A stretch of 64,000 bases of DNA from Xanthobacter sp. NM-25 (GCF_022138605.1 NZ_JACBFS010000001.1:992001-1056000); one strand, 5' to 3'. Positions 38,153 to 52,352 are shown, numbered from the stretch's first letter. Numbers and translations: made by a program. The notes: generated by a model from the letters alone, not told the origin.

Positions 38153-39019
38153 TCAGTTGCCGGTGCCGCGCGACAGCACCGACGCCGAGCCGGCCGCCTC
38201 CGAGCCCGGCGTCGCCGTTCCGGCGGCCGGCAAGGCCGGCGCCACGGCAGGTACCGGCGTCACAGGCGCCGGCGACGCACCCGCTGCGACAGGCGCCGCC
38301 GAGGGGGCCGGCGCAACGCGCGCAGATGCGGAAGGCGCAGATGCGGAAGGCGCGGGTGCGGAAGGCGCGGGTGCGGAAGGCGCCGGCTGGAGCGCTGCGG
38401 ACGCAGCGGGCTCACGCGATGCCGATGCCGAAGCCGCCGGCGCTGCGGATGGTGGTGCGGCCGGCGCGGCAATGGCCGGTGCGGGTGCGGCCGGACTGGT
38501 AAGCGCCAGATCCGCTTCGGCGGGCCGGCGCGGCGGCAGTGGCACCACCGGTGGCGGGCTCGCCGGGCGCGGCAGCGCGCCGTAGGCCGGCGGGGCGGGA
38601 CGTGGTGCGGCAGAATCCACCGTCACGACCCGGCCGGTAAACGCATCCACCCGCAGACTCACCGGACCCTCCTCGTCGGTCGCCCGCAGCACATAGATGC
38701 GCCCCGCGAGGCGCGGCACCGAGACATCCCAATAGCCCAGATTGCGCACCAGCCGGCGCACCTCGCCGGGCGGCAGCATGCTGTAGGAGCGGATCGGCGG
38801 CGGCTCCTCATAGACGTAGGGCCGCTCATAGATAAAGGGCCGCTCGTAGGTGAGATACTGCGCCCGCGCCGCGCCGGAGCTGGCCACCGTAGCCGCCGCC
38901 ACGCACAGGCCCATGCCGGCCGCGATGCCGCGCCATGGGGGCGACGCCGCAGGTCGCCGGGCCGGGTCCGCGCGATCACCGGAAAAGACGCCGCGCGCGG
39001 ATGAAGAATAAGACGCCAT
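38153..39019 (-). CDS. Secreted Ala/Pro/Ser-rich protein with a PepSY-like domain
   Basis: 288 residues. After a twin-Arg-free signal region (GIAAGMGLCVAAATVASSGAARA, cut near 54) comes a Tyr/Pro-rich linker (YERPFIYERPYVYEEPPP) and a small domain EVRRLVRNLGYWDVSVPRLAGRIYVLRATDEEG..GRVVTV, similar to PepSY-like domains of Rhizobiales envelope proteins. The remaining half is low-complexity Ala, Pro and Ser, partly encoded by a 15-bp tandem repeat. The ATG at 39019 has AGGTGAT upstream. Probably periplasmic, perhaps spanning to the cell wall; no catalytic role visible. Confidence 0.75.
   Translation of the reverse strand: MASYSSSARGVFSGDRADPARRPAASPPWRGIAAGMGLCVAAATVASSGAARAQYLTYERPFIYERPYVYEEPPPIRSYSMLPPGEVRRLVRNLGYWDVSVPRLAGRIYVLRATDEEGPVSLRVDAFTGRVVTVDSAAPRPAPPAYGALPRPASPPPVVPLPPRRPAEADLALTSPAAPAPAIAAPAAPPSAAPAASASASREPAASAALQPAPSAPAPSAPAPSASAPSASARVAPAPSAAPVAAGASPAPVTPVPAVAPALPAAGTATPGSEAAGSASVLSRGTGN
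38322..38381 (-). repeat. In-frame 15-bp tandem repeat (four units)
   Basis: Plus-strand units GCAGATGCGGAAGGC (38322-38336, 38337-38351) and GCGGGTGCGGAAGGC (38352-38366, 38367-38381). Each codes for five residues of the Ala/Pro/Ser tail, so unit number can change without a frameshift. Confidence 0.9.
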
Positions 39020-39617
39020 GGACAAGATCACCTGCCTCAACGGGTTTGACGGCCGGAGAGGACATCATTCCATTGCGGCAGACGTGGGACTGGCGTGCGC
39101 GCCCCGCACGCCAGCGTGCTTCGGGCGATGCAGCGGCCGCAGAAACGGTCAACGGCCCCGCAATGAGCAGCCAATGTGCACGCCCCAGGCATCTTGAAAC
39201 GCCATTGCGCCGCACCCACTCCGCCCGTACCGTTCTTTCGTCTAAGGCCCATTATGCGCAACATTTGGTCAGAAAGTTGAAATCTCCGCCAATGCGCCGC
39301 TTGTGAAACGTCCATTTTTCTGGCATCGTCCAAGCGATAGGGAAGCCGTGCTTCCCTATCTCCCGCATCCCAAGCCTGACAGAACGCAACGGACGCACGT
39401 CCGATGCGGTGATGACGGCCGGGGTGGCGTGGAAGTTGCAAAGCACGGAGTTGCGGATAGACCCATTGCGCGGTAGGCGGCGTCGCGGCAGTTTGGCGAC
39501 ACCACCGGTGCGTGGGCCAAACATGACCGGTGCGGGCGGATAATGCCAAGGCAGGGTGGAATTGACCGGCAGCGCGCGGGCGCGCTTTCGGCTCGACAAA
39601 TGAAAAGGGACGACACG
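39020..39617. other. Long leader / intergenic region upstream of gltB
   Basis: About 600 bases with no supported gene and lower GC in the middle (39200-39330). Two perfect hairpins are visible: a 9-bp stem CTGGCGTGC / GCACGCCAG (39090-39098, 39106-39114) and a 10-bp stem GATAGGGAAG / CTTCCCTATC with loop CCGTG (39336-39360). It carries the promoters for gltB and for the divergent secreted protein and may encode an RNA leader or sRNA. Confidence 0.55.
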
Positions 39618-44321
<4,704 letters not shown>

Positions 44322-44598
44322 GCGGGTCCCCCTCCCTGCCGCTCCCACCCGGGAGACGGTGGGGCGGGGCTGCCGCCAACGGCGGCGGAACAGCTCCGGT
44401 CAGGTCACCGCGCGCCGCGCATGCCCCTCCCCTCCCCCGCCTCGGCAACGCTCGCGGGGGGCTTTTCCAGCCAGGGTTGGGGGGGCTCGCCCGCGCGAAA
44501 TCAGCCTCCTCAAGCTGTTCTAATTCTTGTAATGGAGCACGAGGCGCGCAAAAGCGGCGCGCGGCGCTCCCGCCACGAGGTTCGCCAAAGAGGTTCTT

Positions 44599-46020
44599 AT
44601 GGGCAAGGTCACGGGATTTCTGGAGATTGATCGGCGCGAGCAGAAGTATCAGCCCGCATCGGACCGGATTCGCCACTTCCACGAATTCACCCTGCCGCTG
44701 CCCGAATCCGAGGTGGTGAACCAGGCCTCGCGCTGCATGGATTGCGGCATTCCCTTCTGCCACGGCCCCACCGGCTGCCCGGTGCACAACCAGATCCCCG
44801 ACTGGAACGACCTCGTCTATCGCGGCGAGTGGGAAGAGGCGGTCCGCAACCTCCATTCTACCAACAATTTCCCCGAGTTCACCGGCCGCATCTGCCCGGC
44901 CCCGTGCGAGGAAGCCTGCACCCTCAACCTCGAGGACATGCCGGTCACCATCAAGACGGTGGAGCAGTCCATCGCCGACATGGGCTGGAAGAAGGGCTGG
45001 ATCAAGCCCGAGCCGGCGAAGGTGAAGACCGGCAAGAGCGTGGGCGTCATCGGCTCCGGCCCCGCCGGCCTTGCCGCCGCCCAGCAGCTGGCCCGCGCCG
45101 GCCACGACGTGCATCTGTATGAGCGCGAGCCCAAGGCCGGCGGCCTGCTGCGCTATGGCATTCCCGACTTCAAGATGGAAAAGAAGCACATCGACCGCCG
45201 CGTGCAGCAGCTGGAGGCCGAGGGCGTCACCTTCCATTATGGCGTCAACGTGGGCGTCTCCACCCCGCTGCAGGAGCTGCTGGACCGCCACGACGCGGTG
45301 CTGCTGGCTGGCGGCTCGGAAGCCCCGCGCGATCCCAAGCTCACGGGCCAGGAGTTCGAGGGCGTGCATTACGCCATGCCCTATCTGGTGCAGTCCAACC
45401 GCCGCGAAGGCGACGAAGAGGTGCAGGAGCTGCCGATCCTCGCCGGCGGTAAGCATGTGGTGGTGGTGGGCGGCGGCGATACCGCCTCCGACTGCGTCGG
45501 CACCGCCTTCCGCCAGGGCGCCCTCTCGGTGACCCAGCTGGACATCCGCCCGGTGCCCCCCATGAAGGAGGACAAGCTGGCGGTGTGGCCCTATTGGCCC
45601 ACCAAGTTCCGCACCTCCTCCTCCCAGGCCGAGGGCGCCGAGCGCGAGTTCGCCTGCGCCACCTTGGGCATCGAGGGCCGCAACGGCCGCGTCACCGGCG
45701 TGAAGTGCGCCCGCGTGGATGCCAAGCGCGAGCCCATCCCCGGCACCGAATTCGTGCTGCGCGCCGATCTGGTGTTCCTGGCCATCGGCTTCGCCCATCC
45801 CATCCACGAAGGGATGCTGGCGGACACCGGCGTCGCCCTCGACAAGCGCGGCAACGTGGCTGCCAATGACGAGGACTATGCTACCTCGGTGCCGAAGCTC
45901 TATGCCGCCGGCGACATGCGCCGCGGCCAGTCGCTGGTGGTCTGGGCCATCCGCGAGGGTCGCCAGGCCGCCCACGCCATCGACAAGGCGCTGATGGGCG
46001 CCACCACCCTGCCGCGCTGA
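44599..46020 (+). CDS. gltD: Glutamate synthase (NADPH) small subunit
   Basis: 473 residues. It oxidises NADPH and feeds electrons to GltB through FAD and two 4Fe-4S clusters. Cys groups: C46, C49, C54, C60 (CMDCGIPFCHGPTGC) and C99, C103, C107 (ICPAPCEEAC). FAD motif VGVIGSGPAGLAAAQ and NADPH motif VVVVGGGDTASDC. The stop codon TGA lies in the loop of the transcription terminator. Separated from gltB by 277 bases with no terminator seen, so likely the same transcript. Confidence 0.97.
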   Translation: MGKVTGFLEIDRREQKYQPASDRIRHFHEFTLPLPESEVVNQASRCMDCGIPFCHGPTGCPVHNQIPDWNDLVYRGEWEEAVRNLHSTNNFPEFTGRICPAPCEEACTLNLEDMPVTIKTVEQSIADMGWKKGWIKPEPAKVKTGKSVGVIGSGPAGLAAAQQLARAGHDVHLYEREPKAGGLLRYGIPDFKMEKKHIDRRVQQLEAEGVTFHYGVNVGVSTPLQELLDRHDAVLLAGGSEAPRDPKLTGQEFEGVHYAMPYLVQSNRREGDEEVQELPILAGGKHVVVVGGGDTASDCVGTAFRQGALSVTQLDIRPVPPMKEDKLAVWPYWPTKFRTSSSQAEGAEREFACATLGIEGRNGRVTGVKCARVDAKREPIPGTEFVLRADLVFLAIGFAHPIHEGMLADTGVALDKRGNVAANDEDYATSVPKLYAAGDMRRGQSLVVWAIREGRQAAHAIDKALMGATTLPR

Positions 46021-46037
46021 GCGCGGCAGGGGTTTTT
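46007..46037 (+). terminator. Terminator embedded in the gltD 3' end
   Basis: Eleven-bp stem CCCTGCCGCGC / GCGCGGCAGGG (46007-46017, 46021-46031) whose three-base loop is the gltD stop codon TGA, followed by GTTTTTG. A compact design in which the last codons form half of the stem. Confidence 0.93.
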
Positions 46038-46056
46038 GCTGAGCGCAATCAGACGG

Positions 46057-46605
46057 TCAGGACGCCTTGAAGGCGGCGCAGCCCACCCGGGCACCGGCGC
46101 CGCCGATGGGCTGGCTGGTGTGGTCATCGGGGCTGGCGTGGATCACCAGCGCGAAGCCGTCCGCATCGAGCAGCCCCTTCGGACCCACAAGGCCGGTGGG
46201 GCTCGTCACTTCCGCATTCACCGAGCCATCGGCGGCGGCGAACACGTTCGCCAGATCGCCCTCGTCCGGCCCGTTGGGGTTGAGCAGGCCATGGGCCTTG
46301 CCGCCATGGTTCACATGGGCCTTGGAAGCGGCGAACTTCTCCGGGTCCGAGCAATCCGCCACCGCATGGAAGTGAATCCCGTGCCAGCCCGGCTGCACCG
46401 CTCCGGGCGCGAGCATGAGCCGCACGATGGTGACCCGCTCGGTGCCGGTGGCGGTCACCGCGCCGATGGGCTTACCCGCATTGCCGATCACCTCGGCCTT
46501 GGCCACTGTCGGCGCCGGCGTAGCAGGCGCAGCGGATTGAGCAAAACCGGTCGATGAGCCGACGACCGCGAGCACAGCTGAGACAAGCAACGTTCTTGAA
46601 CGCAT
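46057..46605 (-). CDS. sodC: Cu/Zn superoxide dismutase, periplasmic
   Basis: 182 residues with a signal peptide (MRSRTLLVSAVLAVVGSSTG start, cut after GFAQ). Copper and zinc ligands are recognisable: WHGIHFHAVADC, HVNHGGKAHG and LVIHASPDDH, plus Asp in GPDEGDL. Cys residues in VADCSDPEK and RVGCAAF form the subunit disulfide. It removes superoxide in the periplasm. The ATG at 46605 follows GGAAGGGGAGC. Convergent with gltD. Confidence 0.95.
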   Translation of the reverse strand: MRSRTLLVSAVLAVVGSSTGFAQSAAPATPAPTVAKAEVIGNAGKPIGAVTATGTERVTIVRLMLAPGAVQPGWHGIHFHAVADCSDPEKFAASKAHVNHGGKAHGLLNPNGPDEGDLANVFAAADGSVNAEVTSPTGLVGPKGLLDADGFALVIHASPDDHTSQPIGGAGARVGCAAFKAS

Positions 46606-46826
46606 GGCAAAGCTCCCCTTCCACCGCCGCGAAACAGCCGCCGGATGTCGACGCATTGCGCGGCGCGCATCGCCGTTCATCCCAGGTCAGACGCAGTTCG
46701 GCAGACTGGAGCCTGCGCGCGCCTCAAGGCCTTTTCGCGACGGCGGCGGGTGGCCCCGGCGACGCGCAGGGTAGACAAGCAAGGCAGGCCAGCAGGGCAC
46801 CGAGGGGCATATCCGTCGGCGGCCGG

Positions 46827-48014
46827 TCAGGTCTCCACCAGACCGGTGGTGTCACCGGAAGCGGAGGAATCCGGGCGGCCATGGGGCTTGGCGAGATATT
46901 CGCCGGAGCGCATCTCGTGCAGGCGGGAGACGGTGCGGGCGAACTCGAACGCCTCCGTGCCCTCGCTCGCCACATAGAGCCCTTCCGGCGGCGCCGCTGC
47001 GGAGGCGATCAGCTTCACATTGGCGTCGTACAGGGTGTCGATGAGGGAGATGAAGCGCTTGGCCTCGTTGCGCTGGTCCGGCCCCATCACCGGAATATGT
47101 TCCACCACCAGGGTGTGGAACATGCGCGCCAGGCTCAGATAGTCCGGATTGGGGCCGAGCGGCGCCTCGCACAGATTGGCGAAGGAGAAGCGCGCCGCTC
47201 CATGGGCCATCACCGGCACTTCCAGGCGCCGGCCCTTCAGCTCGATCCAGGAGGGCTTGCCTCCGCTGGGCCCGGCGAGCCGCAGCCAGGCGGCATCGAT
47301 GGCCGCATCCGCCTCCGGCCCCAGCGGGGTGTACCAGGTGGAGAGGCCTTCCAGCTTCTCCATGCGGTAGTCGGTCCGCGATTCGAGGGAGAGCACCTTC
47401 ATGCGCTCTTCAATCATGCCGATGAAGGGCAGGAACAGGGCGCGGTTGAGCCCGCCCGCATAAAGGTTCTTGGGCGCCACGTTGGAGGTGGCCACCACCA
47501 CCACCCCGTCGGCGAACAATTTCTCGAACAGGCGGCCGAGGATCATGGCATCGGCGATATCGGTGACATGGAACTCGTCGAAGCACAGCACCTTGGCCTC
47601 GCCCGCCAGCGCCGCAGCCACCGGGGCGATGGGATCGGCAGCCTTGCGGTCGCCCGCCTTCTGCGCCTGGCGCTCCTTGAAGATGCGCTCGTGTACATCG
47701 CCCATGAAGGCGTGGAAATGGGCGCGTCGCTTGCCGGCGGGCGGCAGGGCCTCATAGAAGAGGTCCATCAGCATGCTCTTGCCGCGGCCCACCTCGCCAT
47801 AGATGTAGAGCCCCTTGGGCACCACCGGTGCGCGGCGCTGGAACAGCCAGCCGAGGGCAGAGGATTTCCGCGCCAGGGCGCGCTGCCGCAGCTCCAGTTC
47901 CAGGCGGGCGAACTCGGCCACCACCGCCGCCTGGGCCGGGTCCTCGGAGATGTCGCCAGCGGCGAGCCGTGCCGCATAGAGCTCCGAAACCCGCGCCGTC
48001 GTCTCGCTCACCAT
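46827..48014 (-). CDS. zapE: Cell division ATPase ZapE (AFG1-like)
   Basis: 395 residues. Walker A GEVGRGKSMLMDLF and Walker B VLCFDEFHVTDIADA are canonical for the AFG1/ZapE family, with VVATSNVAPKNLYAGGLNR as sensor region. ZapE interacts with FtsZ at the division ring and is needed under low oxygen or heat in E. coli; mitochondrial AFG1 is involved in quality control of oxidase subunits. The N-terminus (TTARVSELYAARLAAGDI) fits the alphaproteobacterial family. ATG at 48014 has a weak ribosome site. Confidence 0.94.
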   Translation of the reverse strand: MVSETTARVSELYAARLAAGDISEDPAQAAVVAEFARLELELRQRALARKSSALGWLFQRRAPVVPKGLYIYGEVGRGKSMLMDLFYEALPPAGKRRAHFHAFMGDVHERIFKERQAQKAGDRKAADPIAPVAAALAGEAKVLCFDEFHVTDIADAMILGRLFEKLFADGVVVVATSNVAPKNLYAGGLNRALFLPFIGMIEERMKVLSLESRTDYRMEKLEGLSTWYTPLGPEADAAIDAAWLRLAGPSGGKPSWIELKGRRLEVPVMAHGAARFSFANLCEAPLGPNPDYLSLARMFHTLVVEHIPVMGPDQRNEAKRFISLIDTLYDANVKLIASAAAPPEGLYVASEGTEAFEFARTVSRLHEMRSGEYLAKPHGRPDSSASGDTTGLVET

Positions 48015-48145
48015 GGCCCCATCCCCGCTTGCCCCGATGCCGCGCCCCTGCGCGGCCCGGGCCTGCTGTCGCGGCCGCGTGCGGCCGAGCTGTTCGTTCG
48101 GAAATGGGCTCTACTGCACTTCCGCCGCCAGTTGAAGCCCGCGGC

Positions 48146-48787
48146 TCATGTCGACGCGCAGGAGGAGGTGCGGCCGGGCATCAGATCATAAGGATGCATC
48201 CAGCCGGGCAAGGCGGCGAGGCGCGCGGCCCAGCGGGCGATATGGGGAAACGCATCGAGCTCCACGCCGGCCCGCTCGGGATAATAGATGTAGCCGGCCA
48301 GCGAGATGTCGGCGATGGTCGGGGTTGAGCCCACCAGGAAATCGGAGCGGGACAGATGGCCATCGACGATGCCATAGGCGGCCAGCGCCCGGGCGCGCAG
48401 GAAGGCGGTCAATTCCCCCTCGTCATGGCCCGACAGCCCCACCAGAAACCGCAGGGTGGCGAAGTAGCTGGTGAACTTGTGGTTGTCGAACAGGATCCAG
48501 CGCAGCACCTCGCGTCGCTCGGCCTCCCCGTCGGGCTTGAAGCGGCCGGTCTTGTCGGCGAGATAATCGAGGATGACGCCGGACTGGGTGAGCTTCAGGC
48601 CGCCGTCGTCCAGCACCGGCACCTCGCCCATTTCGTTCACCTTGAGGCGATAGGCGGGGGAGCGGGTTTCCCCCTTGAAATAGTCGACGAACACCGGCTC
48701 CCAGGGCAGGTCGCACAATTGCAGCATCAGCGCCGCGCGATAGGCGTTTCCGGATTCGGCGAAGCAATAGAGTTTCAAGGGCTGCAC
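48146..48787 (-). CDS. Glutathione S-transferase family protein
   Basis: 213 residues from a GTG start at 48787, preceded by CGGGAGAG. The thioredoxin-like N-terminal domain begins LKLYCFAESGNAYRAALML (the Ser/Cys at the usual catalytic position), with NEMGEVPVLDDGGLKLTQS giving the glutathione-binding cis-Pro and SxS motif. The C-terminal helical domain has DFLVGSTPTIADISLAGY, the N-capping box. A detoxification role through glutathione conjugation is likely; substrate unknown. An upstream extension of the frame has no homology. Confidence 0.88.
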   Translation of the reverse strand: MQPLKLYCFAESGNAYRAALMLQLCDLPWEPVFVDYFKGETRSPAYRLKVNEMGEVPVLDDGGLKLTQSGVILDYLADKTGRFKPDGEAERREVLRWILFDNHKFTSYFATLRFLVGLSGHDEGELTAFLRARALAAYGIVDGHLSRSDFLVGSTPTIADISLAGYIYYPERAGVELDAFPHIARWAARLAALPGWMHPYDLMPGRTSSCAST

Positions 48788-48936
48788 GCGCACTCTCCCG
48801 CAAGATATCGCCAGGTTAGCCTCTTCGTGACCATCGCGCACTGGACAGCCGCGGCGAACCATGAAATTTGGCCGCCGTCCCCGAGCCCCTGTGCCGGACC
48901 CGCCCGCCGCGAGTGACCCGAGCCGGACCCGCCACC

Positions 48937-51165
48937 ATGTCCTCCCCGCCGCCGCCTCCCCACCGCCCGAAGAGCCCCTGGCTGCAGCGGCTCGCCGGCT
49001 GGCTCGCCGATCATGATCCCGGCGGCATCGATGCCACGCGGGCGGCCCATCTCGGCCTCGCCTTCATCATCGTGATCTTCTGCGGCCTCGCCACCTCGCG
49101 GACGCTGCAGCTCGGCATGGAGATCACCTTTCCCATGATGGCGGGCGCCGGCGCCCTGGTGATGATCTCCTTCAACCCCGCCGCCAGCCGCCGCGCCGAG
49201 GCGCGCACCATGGGGCGGCTGTTCCTCGTCTCGGCCACCTTCCTGGTGGTGCTGACGCTGATCGGCCCGGGGGATGGGCCGTTGGCCGCCATGGCGCAGA
49301 AGCTACTGCTCATTCCCCTGTCCTTCACCGCCCTGGTGCTGCGGCGCTACGGCATGGACGGCCAGCGGCTCGGCCTGGCGCTGATCGTGGTGGCCACGGT
49401 GGGAACCATTCTCAACCCCACCCGGTTCCAGGCCGCCTGCCTGCTGCTCGCCTTCTGCCAGGGGGCGATGGTGGGGGCGCTGCTGCGGCTCTCGCCGTGG
49501 CGCCCCTCGGCGGTGGCCGCCTATGTCCGCTCCACCATCGACATCCAGGATGCGGTGGCGGCCTATCTGCGGGACATGTCCGATGCGGTCCGCGAAGCCC
49601 GCCCGTTTCCCGAGGAGGCCGCCACGCCGCTGGAAGGCCTGCGGAGCCGGGTGTGGAACGCGCTCGCCAACGCCACCGCGGAAGACCCCGGCGCCCGCGA
49701 GGATTTCGAGGCGCTGCGCGCCAAATTCTACCGGCTGCGGGTGGCGGTGGAGCTTCTGGCCAGCTGCATCCCCCAGCACGTGGCCAACCAACCGGATTGG
49801 CGCGGCCCGTTCGCGGCGGCGGTGGACCATATCGCCCGCCGGCTGGAGACCATCCACATCAGCGACATCCAGTCGGAGGAGCGGTTCGAGCGGGCGGTGG
49901 CGCTGCTGCGGGAGCGGGCGTTTTCCCCGGAGCTGCCGCCCGAAGGACGATTCGCCCTGCTGCGGGCGCTCACCGCGTTCGATCGCCTGTCGCTGGTCAT
50001 CACCGGCATCGCCGCCGCTGAAACCGCGCCGTTCCCGCCGCCCCACCCGCATGAGACCGAGGTGCAGCTGCCGGCGCCCCGGCCGATCCCGCTCCTGGAG
50101 CGGGCGGCCGATGGCGCGGTGCGGCTCTCCGCGCCGCTGAAGGTGGCCTGCCAGGGGGCCATCGCCACCTCCATCACCACCAGCCTCGACCTGGGGTTCC
50201 ACCTCAGCCACGCTTATTGGGCGACCATGACGGTGATGTTCGTCATCGGCAACAGCGTCGGGGAAACCTATATCCGGGTGCGCTATCGCGTGCTCGGCAC
50301 ACTGGTGGGCGTCATGATGGGCATCGGCGTGTTCCTGGCCCTTGGCCAGCGCATCTGGCTGCTGGCCGGCCTGTGCATGCTGGCGCAGCTGACCTCCATC
50401 GTCACCCAGAAGGACCGCTACGACGTGGCTTCCGCCGCCGTCGGCTTTTCCGTGGTGCTGGGCCTGCACATCATCGACGGCCTGGGGGCCCAGGGCATGC
50501 TGGCGCGCATCTACGAGACCGCCATCGGCGCCGGCATCGCCCTGCTGGTCTCCTATGTGGTGCTGCCGGTCTATCTGACCGACCAGCTGCGGCCGGAGGT
50601 GCGCGCCATCCTGGTCCGCTGCCGCGACGCCTTCGCCAGCTGGTGGCCCCGCCCCGGCACGCCGGTCAGTCTCGCCCCCCTGGCCCAGGCGGTCCGCCAG
50701 CTCGGCAATCGCGTGCCGCATCTGGGCGCCGAGCAGGTGTTCGGACATTCCGCCGGCGATGCCGCCAACATCGTCTCCACCCTCGACGTGCTCACCACCT
50801 ATCTGGCGCTGCTGGAGGACATCTCCCACCGCCTCGCCGCCAGTGCCGCCAAGGACGAGGTGGTGGCGGTGGTGGAAGCGGCGCGCTCGCGCACCCTCAC
50901 CGCCTTCGAGATCCTGCTGGGCCAGGGCGGCGCGGGGGGCATGGCGGCGGCGGCACCGGCGGTGGATGCCGCCATCTCCACCGCCCTCACCTTGGCCGAT
51001 GACCCGCAGGTGAAGGGCACGCTGCCGCTGGTGGCGGACTATCTCGCCTATTCGGAAACCCTGCTGCGGCCGTTGCGCGAGCTGCGCACCGTGCTGTCCG
51101 ACGACACCCCCTGGCGCAAGGAGCACACGCTGGCCGCCAGCACCGTGCAGATGACGCCGCCGTGA
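48937..51165 (+). CDS. FUSC-family membrane transporter (aromatic acid exporter-like)
   Basis: 742 residues. Two sets of membrane helices (residues 30-190 and 410-540) are separated by cytoplasmic helical domains, the layout of FUSC proteins such as AaeB and YccS. The second block contains FHLSHAYWATMTVMFVIGNSV and YIRVRYRVLGTLVGVMMGIG, where the R-x-G-T-x-x-G motif is diagnostic. Homologues export aromatic carboxylic acids or other toxic metabolites. The Pro-rich start (SSPPPPPHRPKSPW) is unusual. ATG at 48937 has no strong ribosome site. Confidence 0.85.
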   Translation: MSSPPPPPHRPKSPWLQRLAGWLADHDPGGIDATRAAHLGLAFIIVIFCGLATSRTLQLGMEITFPMMAGAGALVMISFNPAASRRAEARTMGRLFLVSATFLVVLTLIGPGDGPLAAMAQKLLLIPLSFTALVLRRYGMDGQRLGLALIVVATVGTILNPTRFQAACLLLAFCQGAMVGALLRLSPWRPSAVAAYVRSTIDIQDAVAAYLRDMSDAVREARPFPEEAATPLEGLRSRVWNALANATAEDPGAREDFEALRAKFYRLRVAVELLASCIPQHVANQPDWRGPFAAAVDHIARRLETIHISDIQSEERFERAVALLRERAFSPELPPEGRFALLRALTAFDRLSLVITGIAAAETAPFPPPHPHETEVQLPAPRPIPLLERAADGAVRLSAPLKVACQGAIATSITTSLDLGFHLSHAYWATMTVMFVIGNSVGETYIRVRYRVLGTLVGVMMGIGVFLALGQRIWLLAGLCMLAQLTSIVTQKDRYDVASAAVGFSVVLGLHIIDGLGAQGMLARIYETAIGAGIALLVSYVVLPVYLTDQLRPEVRAILVRCRDAFASWWPRPGTPVSLAPLAQAVRQLGNRVPHLGAEQVFGHSAGDAANIVSTLDVLTTYLALLEDISHRLAASAAKDEVVAVVEAARSRTLTAFEILLGQGGAGGMAAAAPAVDAAISTALTLADDPQVKGTLPLVADYLAYSETLLRPLRELRTVLSDDTPWRKEHTLAASTVQMTPP

Positions 51166-51176
51166 CCGGCCAAGCC

Positions 51177-52295
51177 TCAGAGGCTCGGCACGAACGGCTT
51201 GAAATGCTTGGACAGCTTCAGCCCCTGCCCCTGGTAATGGGAGCGCATGTCGGCGCCATAGAGGGTCTGCGGCCGCCCGGCCATGCGCTCATAGACCAGC
51301 CGGCCCACGGTCTGGCCGTGCTCCAGGATGAACGGCACCTCGCGCGAGCGCACCTCGAGCACCGCCCGCGCGCCACGCCCGCCGGCGGCGGGATTGCCGA
51401 AGCCGGGGTCGAAGAAGCCGGCGTAATGCACCCGGAATTCCCCCACCAGCGGATCGAATGGCACCATCTCCGCCGCATAGTCCGGCGGCACGTGCACCGC
51501 CTCGCGGGAGGCGAGGATGTAGAAGGCGTCCGGATCGAGCACCAGATTGTGGCTCGGCCCCCGGGCCCGGATGGGCTCCCAGAAGTCCTCCACGTCCAGC
51601 ACCCCGGCCCGGTCCACGTCGATGACGCCGGTGTGGCGCTTGGCGCGGAAGCCCTGCAGGCCGCCCAGGGCATCACCGGCCAGGTCGACGCCGAGGGCGA
51701 TGCCGCCGGCGGCCACATCCGGCTGCGACGCATCCACCAGGCAGGCTTCGTTCTGCAGGTTCAGCAGTTCCAGGTCGTTGAGCCGGGCGACGCCACGGCG
51801 GAACCGCACCTGCGACAGCCGCGACCCGGTGCGCACCAGAATCGGGAAGGTGCGCGGCGACACCTCCAGATAGAGCGGGCCCTTGTAGCCGGCCGGAATG
51901 GTATCGAACGCGCGGGCGCCATCGGTGATGACGCGCACGAACACGTCGAGCCGCCCGGTGGAGCTCTTGGGATTGGCGGCGGCGGCCAGATCCAGCGGCA
52001 GCTTCAGCCGCTCGAACAGCTCCACCACATAGACGCAACCGGTTTCCAGCACCGCGCCATTGCTCAGATCGAGCTTGTGCAGCGCCAGTTCGGAGAGCCG
52101 CTCCTCGACGCCGACACCGGCGCCCGGCAGGAAGCTGGCACGCACCCGCCACGCCACCCGTCCCAGCCGGAGATCAAGGCTGGCGGGCTGGATCTGATCC
52201 ACATCCAGCGCCTTGCGGCAGGCGATGGCCCCCTGGGCCTTGAGGGCCGAAATGGCCTCGGCGGGAAGGATCCCCGGCTTCAATAACTCCGCCAC
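51177..52295 (-). CDS. dcd: Bimodular dCTP deaminase family protein
   Basis: 372 residues, about twice the length of E. coli Dcd. Both halves look like the dUTPase/Dcd beta-barrel: IQPASLDLRLG and NPKSSTGRLDVFVRVITDG in the first, YILASREAVHVPPDYAAEMVPFDP and HYAGFFDPGFGN in the second. The Ser and Arg of PKSSTGR are the classic nucleotide-binding residues. These double-length proteins, common in alphaproteobacteria, are annotated as 2'-deoxycytidine 5'-triphosphate deaminase and would make dUTP for thymidylate synthesis. Start is GTG at 52295 with GAGGACG upstream. Confidence 0.87.
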   Translation of the reverse strand: MAELLKPGILPAEAISALKAQGAIACRKALDVDQIQPASLDLRLGRVAWRVRASFLPGAGVGVEERLSELALHKLDLSNGAVLETGCVYVVELFERLKLPLDLAAAANPKSSTGRLDVFVRVITDGARAFDTIPAGYKGPLYLEVSPRTFPILVRTGSRLSQVRFRRGVARLNDLELLNLQNEACLVDASQPDVAAGGIALGVDLAGDALGGLQGFRAKRHTGVIDVDRAGVLDVEDFWEPIRARGPSHNLVLDPDAFYILASREAVHVPPDYAAEMVPFDPLVGEFRVHYAGFFDPGFGNPAAGGRGARAVLEVRSREVPFILEHGQTVGRLVYERMAGRPQTLYGADMRSHYQGQGLKLSKHFKPFVPSL

Positions 52296-52329
52296 GCGCC
52301 GTCCTCACATCCGCTTCGCCGGCCCCCTT

Positions 52330-52345
52330 GTTCGATTTATCGAAC
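52330..52345. promoter_or_regulatory. Perfect 16-bp palindromic operator candidate
   Basis: GTTCGAT-TT-ATCGAAC lies between dcd (minus) and metZ (plus), eight bases before the -35 box of the metZ promoter. The seven-base arms and two-base spacer suggest a site for a dimeric regulator; no known consensus is assigned. Confidence 0.55.
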
Positions 52346-52352
52346 GAATTCC

